A program made the position numbers and the translations under genes. The notes below the pieces were generated by a model. The model worked only from the letters and a program-made list of their open reading frames with translations, was not told where the DNA came from and ran no database searches. From assembly GCA_021161995.1 (NCBI GenBank), contig JAGGZO010000013.1:1-14766 (forward strand): DNA of 14,766 bases, written 5' to 3'. Shown piece after piece: positions 7,801 through 13,132 of this stretch (its first letter is position 1; every line of letters starts with the position of its first letter). This stretch comes from Candidatus Aenigmatarchaeota archaeon (GTDB lineage Archaea; Aenigmatarchaeota; Aenigmatarchaeia; CG10238-14; SpSt-28).

Positions 7801-9140
7801 TCACGCTCTTCAACAGACAACCTTCTCTGCATAGAATGAGCATGATGGCCCATAAGGCAAGGGTATTCAAGAGCAGAACATTTAGATTGAATTTATGCTC
7901 TTGTACACCTTACAATGCAGACTTTGATGGAGATGAAATGAATTTGCATGTGCCACAATCAAAAGAGGCGATGGCTGAAGCCGAAATGTTAATGAGCGTA
8001 GAAAAACACATAAGAAGCCCAAGATATTCTGGGCCAATAATTTCACTAATACACGACCACATATCTGGATTATTCTTGCTAACATACGGAGAAAGAAAAA
8101 TAAAATACGAAGATGCTGTTTTATTGGTAAGATTTGTTGATAGAGATGTTGAGATACCAAAGAAGAGATATCTAACAGGCAAGGAAATATTTAGCGTGTT
8201 TATCCCAGATGATATCTCACTAGAAACAAAAGGTAAACTATCTGCATTAAAAGAAGAAGCAAACAAAGAAGGTAGAGTTATAATAAAGAATGGCAAACTA
8301 ATTCAAGGCGCAATAGACAAAGCTACTGTTGGTGAAAATGGTGTTTTGATAGACATAATAGAGAAAAGGTATGGCCCATATTTTGCCAAAGAATTTATCG
8401 AAAAAATATCTCAGCTTTCTTTATACTTCTTATCGATTCATGGATTCTCAATTTCATTAGCTGATTATAGATTACCAAAAGATGTCAAGAAGAAAATTAG
8501 AGAAATATTACACAAAGGTAATAGAGAAGTTAACAAGCTAATAGAGGAATACAAACAGGGTAAATTGCAATTGTTAATTGGTAGAACTCCAAAAGAGAGT
8601 TTAGAACAGTTTATTAACAGAGAGATAAACAAGATGATTACTGAAATAAACAATTTGGTAATAAGCAACATAAAAAGAGGTACTGAAGTGTTTGCAATGA
8701 GTGCATCTGGTGCAAGAGGTTCATTGGTTAACTTTGTACAGATGAGCGGTGCAATTGGTCAAGAAAGAATCATGGGTGAAAGAATAGAGAGGGGTTATTG
8801 GCAAAGAGTATTTCCACACTTCGAAAGGGGTGTTATCAGCCTAAATGCAAAAGGTTTTGTAAGTAGAGGTTTTGTTGATGGACTAAATGTGTTTGAGTTC
8901 TTCTTCGATGCGATGAACTCAAGAGAAGGTCTAATGGATAAGTCTGTTAAAACAAGACACTCTGGTTACATGGAGAGGAGATTGATAGGTGCACTACAAG
9001 ATTTAGTTGTAGAATATGATGGTACAGTTAGAGATACTGGCGGTAAAATAATTCAGTTTTTAGCTGGAGAAGATGGTTTAGACCCAAGTAAGATTAGAAA
9101 AGGTGGTATAAATGTCGAAGAAATCGCAAAGGATTTATGA
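4833..9140 (+). CDS. rpoB1-rpoA1: RNA polymerase subunit B'-A' fusion (Rpb2 C-terminal half joined to Rpb1 N-terminal part)
   Basis: This single 1435-residue ORF encodes two catalytic polymerase subunits that are normally separate. Residues ~1-598 are B': GGYNMQDAIIFNKSSIQRG, the catalytic-core GDKFATRHGQKGVIG, FNPHGIPSRMT, and the Zn site C545/C548/C563/C566. Residues ~603-1435 are A': clamp Zn ligands C657/C660/C667/H670 and C697/C700/C728/C731, KRVNFSARTVISPDP, the Mg-binding NADFDGDEMN (1028-1037), and the bridge-helix region GARGSLVNF...GYMERRLIGALQDL. The junction PRLKVDKDLGKIVGVEF joins a normal B' end to a normal A' beginning with almost no linker. No stop or clear internal start with a ribosome-binding site is visible there; the first later ATG is residue 613. 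ATG 4833 overlaps the rpoB'' stop, but GGTGA at 4828-4832 is 6 nt from ATG 4839, which is therefore the likelier start. Overlaps rpoA'' by 29 bp. Confidence 0.95.
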   Translation: MIMTKAHLYIDGEYQGKISNPEKFVEKIRKLRREGVLPKEINVAYLPFKEEVRVTTDSGRVRRPLIVVENGKPKLTKEHIEKLKKGELKWSDLAEMGVIEYLDAEEEENALIAATPEELTEKHTHLELHPSVILGLHASLIPYPEFDRGDRVNYGAKMSGQAISVYSTNYPTRTDTKSNVLIYGQLPLVQTYTHDAFNFKDHPNGQNVVVAIISGGYNMQDAIIFNKSSIQRGLFWSYMFRTYEAVENRYVSGQEDKIGIPQPGVKGYLGEDAYKHLDEDGIVPPETEVKSDQVLIGRVSPLRFLGKVDEFITGIENIRETSIKLRHRDKGVVDRVFITQTSEGNKMVKVVVRDLKIPEIGDKFATRHGQKGVIGTLIPQEDMPFTSQGIVPDIIFNPHGIPSRMTAGQLLELIAGKVGALKGRIIKSSAFDPVREEELSEMLKQLGFREDSRETMFDPRTGRIYNVRIFIGVVFYMKLDHLVSNKIHARARGPVTLLTKQPTEGRAKEGGLRLGEMEKDVLIAHGAAITLKERFDSDKTTVPICTKCGVLAIKDYIRNRYVCPICRGDDVAEVEMSYAFKLLLDELMSMMIFPRLKVDKDLGKIVGVEFRVMDPETVKKMAFAKITKIDLYDEEGYPIEGGITDPRLGTVDPGLRCRTCGGRFGQCPGHFGYIELAKPVINPLFIRHVYNLLRVTCKKCGRIMYKESQIKNGKIKLSELIKNSPKTCPHCNAKQPKVKLLKPYTFKFDNEEVPAQKIREIFEKIPDEDLKLIGIKSRPEWFIVTLLPVPPVTMRPSITLENGERSEDDLTHKLVDIVRINERLKETLELGAPDFIIKDLWELLQYHVATYFDNELSGIPPARHRSGRVLKTLAQRLKTKEGRFRHNLLGKRVNFSARTVISPDPFIGINEVGVPEEVAKELTVPEVVNEENLEFLKNLILNGPNKWPGANYVIRSDGIRLKITDKNKEMIAEQLEPGFIVERHLLDGDVTLFNRQPSLHRMSMMAHKARVFKSRTFRLNLCSCTPYNADFDGDEMNLHVPQSKEAMAEAEMLMSVEKHIRSPRYSGPIISLIHDHISGLFLLTYGERKIKYEDAVLLVRFVDRDVEIPKKRYLTGKEIFSVFIPDDISLETKGKLSALKEEANKEGRVIIKNGKLIQGAIDKATVGENGVLIDIIEKRYGPYFAKEFIEKISQLSLYFLSIHGFSISLADYRLPKDVKKKIREILHKGNREVNKLIEEYKQGKLQLLIGRTPKESLEQFINREINKMITEINNLVISNIKRGTEVFAMSASGARGSLVNFVQMSGAIGQERIMGERIERGYWQRVFPHFERGVISLNAKGFVSRGFVDGLNVFEFFFDAMNSREGLMDKSVKTRHSGYMERRLIGALQDLVVEYDGTVRDTGGKIIQFLAGEDGLDPSKIRKGGINVEEIAKDL

Positions 9141-10245
9141 AAAGATGTGGGAGGAACTTCCAGAATATCTAAAAGAAGAAATAGATAGAGTTAGCAAGAA
9201 ACATAAGTTTAGCAAAGAAAAAAGAAAAAGGCTAATAGAAAAAGTCTATGCTGAATTCGTTAACTCTAGGTTTGAGGCAGCCGAAGCAATAGGTATTCTT
9301 ACAGCTCAGAGTATTTCTGAGCCTGCCACGCAAATGACGATGCGAACTTATCATGTAGCTGGTTCAGTAGGTTTAAAAGTTACGTTAGGTCTTCCAAGGC
9401 TCATAGAAATCTTCGATGCGAGAAAGGAATTAGAAACACCTTCTATGACAATATACCTAAAATCAAAACACAATACAGAAAAACATGCAATTGAGTTTGC
9501 AAAAAAGATAATTGAAAAAAGAATTGAAAACGTAGCTGAAGTTACTATTAATCTATCGGAAAACTCGATTGAGATTAAGCCAGAAAATCCAAAATACATA
9601 CACGTAATGGAAGAAGTGATAAAGAAGAAAGTAAAAAAAATTGAAATTCATAAGAAAAGAACCTATTTGTCAATCAAACCGAAGAAAGAGTTAACAGTGA
9701 AGGAACTAAGGACGCTAAAAGAAAGGATAGCTGCTTTAGTGGTCGATGGCGTAAAGGGAATAGAAAACGCTATAGTTATAAGAGAAGGTGATGATTGGAT
9801 CATACAAACTTTTGGCTCAAATCTAGCTGAAATTTTAAAGATGGAAGAAGTAGACCATTCTAGAACCTATTCCAATAATCCACACGAAATAGCTAAGGTT
9901 TTAGGTATAGAGGCAGCTAGGAATTTGGTAATAGAAGAAGCTTACAAAGCAATGCAAGAACAGGGCCTGGATGTAGATATAAGGTTTTTGAGTTTAGTAG
10001 CAGATATAATGACTTTTGGCGGAGATGTTAAACCAATAGGAAGATATGGTGTAGCAGGCAGGAAAGAGTCTGTTTTAGCCAGAGCGTCATTCGAAGAAAC
10101 AACTAAACATTTAACAAATGCTGCTGCGAGAGGAGCGAAAGATCCTTTAAAAGGTTTATTCGAAAATTTAATGATAGGTAACTTAGTACCTGCTGGTACT
10201 GGAAAAGTAGAAATTACATCATTACTAGGTGAGGAAGATGAGTGA
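9112..10245 (+). CDS. rpoA2: DNA-directed RNA polymerase subunit A'' (C-terminal part of Rpb1/beta')
   Basis: This 377-residue protein supplies the trigger loop and jaw of RNA polymerase, completing the Rpb1-like subunit with A'. The trigger-helix region reads GILTAQSISEPATQMTMRTYHVAG (about 62-85). The M, R and H positions expected to contact the NTP are kept, followed by VTLGLPRLIEIFDARKE. The C-terminus has LVADIMTFGGDVKPIGRYGVAGRKESVLARASFEETTKHL, the conserved cleft/jaw end of the subunit. Length is normal. One change is unusual: the near-universal QSIGEP reads QSISEP (Gly to Ser). GGTGG at 9102-9106 is 5 nt before the ATG. Its first 29 bp overlap the end of the fused B'-A' gene in another frame, and its last 8 bp overlap rpl30e. 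Confidence 0.96.
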   Translation: MSKKSQRIYEKMWEELPEYLKEEIDRVSKKHKFSKEKRKRLIEKVYAEFVNSRFEAAEAIGILTAQSISEPATQMTMRTYHVAGSVGLKVTLGLPRLIEIFDARKELETPSMTIYLKSKHNTEKHAIEFAKKIIEKRIENVAEVTINLSENSIEIKPENPKYIHVMEEVIKKKVKKIEIHKKRTYLSIKPKKELTVKELRTLKERIAALVVDGVKGIENAIVIREGDDWIIQTFGSNLAEILKMEEVDHSRTYSNNPHEIAKVLGIEAARNLVIEEAYKAMQEQGLDVDIRFLSLVADIMTFGGDVKPIGRYGVAGRKESVLARASFEETTKHLTNAAARGAKDPLKGLFENLMIGNLVPAGTGKVEITSLLGEEDE

Positions 10246-10510
10246 AACAGAAAGCATCGTAAAACTTGTTAAGGAGTCTGTTAGAGCAGGTAAGGCTATT
10301 CTTGGCTATAGGGAATCGATTAAATTTTTAAAGACTAACAAGCCAAAATTTGTTATAATAGCAGAAAACGCACCTGATAACATTAAAGACGACATCTACT
10401 ATGCTGTTGATGACAAGAAAAAAATTAAAGTGTTTGAGGGTACTAGCAGAGAGCTTGGTACTCTCTGCGGTAAGCCATTTCCAGTAACAACAATAGTAAT
10501 AAAAAAATGA
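10238..10510 (+). CDS. rpl30e: Ribosomal protein eL30 (L30e)
   Basis: This protein of about 90 residues belongs to the L7Ae/L30e RNA-binding family and is part of the large ribosomal subunit. Family text is clear: VKESVRAGKAILGYRESIKFLK, KPKFVIIAENAPDNIKDDIYYA, and VFEGTSRELGTLCGKPFPVTTIVI. An upstream in-frame GTG at 10229 would add three residues. GGTGA at 10228-10232 overlaps that GTG and is 5 nt before ATG 10238, so ATG 10238 is chosen. It overlaps the end of rpoA'' by 8 bp. Its position between rpoA'' and nusA is the standard archaeal arrangement. Confidence 0.92.
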   Translation: MSETESIVKLVKESVRAGKAILGYRESIKFLKTNKPKFVIIAENAPDNIKDDIYYAVDDKKKIKVFEGTSRELGTLCGKPFPVTTIVIKK

Positions 10511-10516
10511 TCTACT

Positions 10517-10933
10517 ATGACGATAGTGTTTGACACAGAGACAATAAGAATAATAACGCTGTTTGAGAATATAACTAATGCTAATGTTAAAGATTGTATC
10601 ATTAGAGATGATGTTGTTTATGTTCTAGTTGATGAGGGTGACCTGAAAAAAGTATTGGGACAAAGGGGAATGCTAATAAAAATGATTGAAAGAATTTTAG
10701 GTAAAAGAGTCAAAGTTTTTGAATATTCTAGGGATGTGGTAGAATTTATTAAAAAAGCCATACCAAGAGTAATTTCACTAAAAGTGAGGAATGAGAATGG
10801 TAAAAAAACAATTGAAATAAGAGTCGATAGGTCGGTAAGAGGTTTGGTTATTGGTAGAAACAGGAGGAACCTAAAAATTTATAAAGAATTGTTAGAAAGA
10901 CATTATGGTGTAGATGAGTTGAAGGTGATATAG
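10517..10933 (+). CDS. nusA: Archaeal NusA-like transcription factor (two KH domains)
   Basis: This 138-residue protein is the archaeal NusA homologue. It consists only of the two KH RNA-binding domains and lacks the bacterial N-terminal polymerase-binding and S1 domains. The start TETIRIITLFENITNANVKDCII fits the family. KH1 has the expected GxxG loop in KVLGQRGMLIKMIERILGKRVKVFEYS. KH2 reads VRGLVIGRNRRNLKIYKELLERHYGVDELKVI, where the usual GKNG loop is GRNR, so the last Gly is lost. The ATG at 10517 is 6 bp after rpl30e and has no clear ribosome-binding site. An ATG at 10507 is out of frame and closes quickly. The stop overlaps the rps12 start by one base. A role in transcription elongation or termination is assumed from context and homology. 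Confidence 0.9.
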   Translation: MTIVFDTETIRIITLFENITNANVKDCIIRDDVVYVLVDEGDLKKVLGQRGMLIKMIERILGKRVKVFEYSRDVVEFIKKAIPRVISLKVRNENGKKTIEIRVDRSVRGLVIGRNRRNLKIYKELLERHYGVDELKVI

Positions 10934-11358
10934 TGCCTAGAGGAGAATTCAGTGCAAGAAAATTGATAAAAATGAGGAAGAAATTTAGATGGAGTGATTA
11001 CAGATACAAATACAGAGTTTTAAAATTATGGGAAAGGGACCCTATTGAAGGTGCTCCACAAGCTAGGGGTATTGTAATAGAGAAAAGAGAAGTGGAGCAG
11101 AAAAACCCGTCCTCTGGTATGATTAAAGCTGTGAGAGTTCAGCTAGTAAAGAATGGTAAGCAAGTTACTGCTTTCGTTCCGGGTAATCATGCAATAGAAC
11201 ACATAAACGAGCATGATGAAGTCATAATAGAACCTTTGGGTGGCAGCCAAAAAGGTCCTATCGGTACGATGTGGGGTATAAAGTATAAAGTTATAGCTGT
11301 TAACGGTGTTTCTTTAGATGCAATATTAAAGGGTAAGAAGCAAAAACCAGCTAGATAG
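10933..11358 (+). CDS. rps12: Ribosomal protein uS12 (S12)
   Basis: This 141-residue small-subunit protein lies at the decoding centre of the ribosome. Archaeal uS12 text is clear: PRGEFSARKL, KFRWSDYRYKYR, GAPQARGIVIEK, VRVQLVKNGKQVTAFVPG, EHDEVIIEPLGGSQ and VNGVSL. Both decoding-centre loops differ from consensus. The PNSAIRK loop reads PSSGMIK (59-65), and the GDIPGVR loop reads GTMWGIK (111-117), losing the conserved Asp and Pro. The start is GTG, with GGTGA at 10924-10928 4 nt upstream and a 1-base overlap with nusA. Normally rps7 follows directly, but here an antisense gene intervenes. Identity is firm; the effect of the loop changes is unknown. Confidence 0.95.
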   Translation: MPRGEFSARKLIKMRKKFRWSDYRYKYRVLKLWERDPIEGAPQARGIVIEKREVEQKNPSSGMIKAVRVQLVKNGKQVTAFVPGNHAIEHINEHDEVIIEPLGGSQKGPIGTMWGIKYKVIAVNGVSLDAILKGKKQKPAR

Positions 11359-11375
11359 TCTTTTTAACTATTTTT
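11359..11375 (+). terminator. T-rich terminator at the end of the polymerase/rps12 operon
   Basis: Two runs of five T residues (11361-11365 and 11371-11375) follow the rps12 stop at once. This matches the oligo-T signals used by archaeal RNA polymerase. The second run lies within the 3' end of the convergent gene, so the operon probably ends here. Confidence 0.45.
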
Positions 11376-12261
11376 CAAATTTCAAATACTCTAAATCTCT
11401 TGGAGATTCATACTCTTCCAATTCTCTTTTTACTATATACTCTATTTCACCTTCATGACCTTGTCCAACTAGAGCATAAATGTTTACACAATCCCCATAC
11501 AGAAGTTCTTCCATAACATAGTGTGCCATATGATTACTTCTTTCAAAAGCGACTTTTCTATACAAACCATCAACAAGATTTACATAATGGAGAGAAAGAT
11601 GTGGTGGTAATTTTGCTCTTTTCGTCACTTCTCTTGCTATGAGAATATACTTCTCTGGATTATGAGAAGATCTTATTTTCCTTTCAGTCTCAAGAAATAT
11701 TTTTTCATGTTCATCTAAAAAAACCGAACCTATCTTCGATCTATATAAGATATATATCAACTCACCCACAAGGAATTGCCCTAAAAGTTTTAGAGCATCT
11801 GATAGAGAAAATACACAATGATCATCAAAAGAGATAAATTCAGTGCCTTGTATTTTCTTAGGTATATATTCTCGTTCAAAACCGCTTTCGTAGTAAAATA
11901 TTACATCTCTGTCTCTTTTAGTCATCTCAGCTATTTTGGACCTGTAGAATTTAGAAAAATTTTTCCCATCAGGTCCATGGAAAATACCAACGATCTTCAA
12001 AGTATTGCAAGAATTTTTCACGACACTACCAGGTAAATAGTCTGGTTCTTTTTCAGGAATAGATTCTAAGGGCAAACAATTTTCTCTGTATTTCCACCAA
12101 TATCTTAGAGCTATAGAATGGGCTTTAATAAGACCTTTTTTACCAGCATTAAATTTGTGGCCAATCTCTTCTAACCCTCTCTTCAAATCAATGAAATCTT
12201 TAGTATCATAAATCAAAGACTCTATTTCATCTATACTCAAATCTTTTAACTTAACCACCAT
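11368..12261 (-). CDS. TraB/TIKI (PrgY/GumN)-superfamily-like soluble protein
   Basis: This 297-residue protein has the spaced motifs of the TraB/PrgY/TIKI/EreA-like fold, whose members include metal-dependent peptidases. A first GxxH motif sits in LKIVGIFHGPDG (92-95), followed by an acidic position in DVIFYYESGFE (E125). Near the C-terminus are ERSNHMAHYVMEEL (240-253) and a second GxxH in YALVGQGHEGEI (266-269), like the family's ERN..MA...VVGAGH..GI block. The membrane helices found at the C-terminus of archaeal PrgY/TraB proteins are absent, and the first ~85 residues form an extra helical N-terminal part. There is no signal peptide, so a cytosolic location is likely. It is antisense, ends 9 bp from rps12, and is divergent from rps7. 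No ribosome-binding site is evident before the ATG. The family call is by motif only; catalysis is unproven. Confidence 0.6.
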   Translation of the reverse strand: MVVKLKDLSIDEIESLIYDTKDFIDLKRGLEEIGHKFNAGKKGLIKAHSIALRYWWKYRENCLPLESIPEKEPDYLPGSVVKNSCNTLKIVGIFHGPDGKNFSKFYRSKIAEMTKRDRDVIFYYESGFEREYIPKKIQGTEFISFDDHCVFSLSDALKLLGQFLVGELIYILYRSKIGSVFLDEHEKIFLETERKIRSSHNPEKYILIAREVTKRAKLPPHLSLHYVNLVDGLYRKVAFERSNHMAHYVMEELLYGDCVNIYALVGQGHEGEIEYIVKRELEEYESPRDLEYLKFEK

Positions 12262-12361
12262 AAAGTAATCATGAGAAGAAAAATAAATAAAAAAGTGTTA
12301 TCTCAAGCGTTGATCGAGATGTTATAAACTACGCTCACTTTTATTCTCGCAACAAAAAAAG

Positions 12362-12370
12362 TTTAAATAT
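12362..12370 (+). promoter_or_regulatory. TATA box of rps7 (leaderless)
   Basis: TTTAAATAT is preceded by an A-run and G (AAAAAAAG), suitable for TFB binding. Its centre is about 29 nt before the ATG at 12395. Start-site spacing puts the transcript's 5' end at or within a few bases of the ATG, and no ribosome-binding motif is present. rps7 therefore has its own promoter rather than reading through from rps12. Confidence 0.6.
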
Positions 12371-12394
12371 TTTCTCATCGCAAATTGATTTATC

Positions 12395-13021
12395 ATGAAG
12401 AAGAAAAAGTCATTAATCAACCAACAAAACGTAAAATTGTTTAATCGATGGTCTTTTGAAGGGGTAGAAGTGAAAGATCCTGGTTTAGTTAGATATATCA
12501 ATTTAGAACCAAGAGTTATCCCAAAAACCTATGGTAGATTTGCAAACACAAGATTCGGCAAGATGAATCTGAATATAGTTGAAAGGTTAATGAACAAAAT
12601 GATGGTTCCCGGCCATAAAGGTAAAAAACATTTCATAACCAGCGATAGATGTACTGGAAAAACTGAAAAAATATACGAAATAATCAAGAAAACGTTCGAG
12701 ATGATTGAAAAAAGAACTAAAAAGAACCCCATCGAAATTTTGGTAAGAGCAGTTGAAAACGCCGCCCCAAGAGAAGAGGTTATCTCCTACCAAGTAGGAG
12801 GTGTCATAGTTAGGAGTGCTGTAACAACTTCCCCACAAAGAAGAGTTGATATAGCTTTAAGAAACATAGTTAACTCTAGCTATAGAAGGGCTGTTGGTGC
12901 TGGCGAAATGGCTTTAGCTCTGGCCGAAGAATTAATAGCTGCAAGCAACAATGATTCAACAAAGAGTTATGCGATAAGAGAGAAGGAAAGAATAGAGAAA
13001 GAAGCTGAAGGTGCAAGGTAG
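12395..13021 (+). CDS. rps7: Ribosomal protein uS7 (S7)
   Basis: This 208-residue protein of the small-subunit head binds the 3' major domain of 16S rRNA. Archaeal uS7 text is clear: KLFNRWSFEGVEVKDPGLVRYINLEP, the family-typical RFGKMNLNIVERLMNKMM, KKNPIEILVRAVENAAPREE, SPQRRVDIALRNI and a C-terminal LAEELIAASNNDSTKSYAIREKERIE. Length is normal for archaea, with the usual N-terminal extension relative to bacteria. The start is supported by TATA spacing. It is separated from rps12 by an antisense gene and from EF-2 by 111 bp with a second TATA-like element, so the normally continuous rps12-rps7-EF-2 run is broken into separate units. Confidence 0.96.
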   Translation: MKKKKSLINQQNVKLFNRWSFEGVEVKDPGLVRYINLEPRVIPKTYGRFANTRFGKMNLNIVERLMNKMMVPGHKGKKHFITSDRCTGKTEKIYEIIKKTFEMIEKRTKKNPIEILVRAVENAAPREEVISYQVGGVIVRSAVTTSPQRRVDIALRNIVNSSYRRAVGAGEMALALAEELIAASNNDSTKSYAIREKERIEKEAEGAR

Positions 13022-13067
13022 TTCCCTTATTTTCTCTATCATATGTTGTTATGCTAACTGGTTTAGT

Positions 13068-13075
13068 GTTTTTTC
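13068..13075 (+). terminator. T-tract terminator after rps7
   Basis: A run of six T residues followed by CT, about 50 nt after the rps7 stop, lies just upstream of the EF-2 TATA-like element. It is a plausible oligo-T terminator for rps7. Confidence 0.3.
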
Positions 13076-13077
13076 TA

Positions 13078-13088
13078 AAAATTTAAAA
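13078..13088 (+). promoter_or_regulatory. TATA-like element of the EF-2 gene
   Basis: AAAATTTAAAA lies about 50 nt before the ATG at 13133. It predicts a start near 13108-13112 and a short leader that contains GGTGA at 13124-13128, 4 nt before the ATG. Unlike rps7 and the helicase, this message should carry a ribosome-binding site. Confidence 0.4.
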
Positions 13089-13132
13089 ACGAATAAAATA
13101 AACAATTTTAAGTATCGGAATTTGGTGAAAGA

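Noticed and set aside
6956..8671. Several minus-strand ORFs of 60-130 codons inside the fused polymerase gene
   Set aside because: They lie antisense to strongly conserved coding sequence, have shadow-like composition rich in Ser/Leu/Phe, and show no domain or ribosome-binding site.
9112..9140. Programmed frameshift joining B'-A' to A'' in the 29-bp overlap, giving a B'-A'-A'' chain
   Set aside because: No slippery run or stimulatory structure stands out, A'' has its own GGTGG-led ATG, and A'/A'' are normally separate in archaea.
10933..11358. Translation factor aIF1A in place of rps12
   Set aside because: On closer reading, PRGEFSARKL, KFRWSDYRYK, GAPQARGIV and VRVQLVKNGKQVTAFVPG are uS12 text, and the position after nusA fits.
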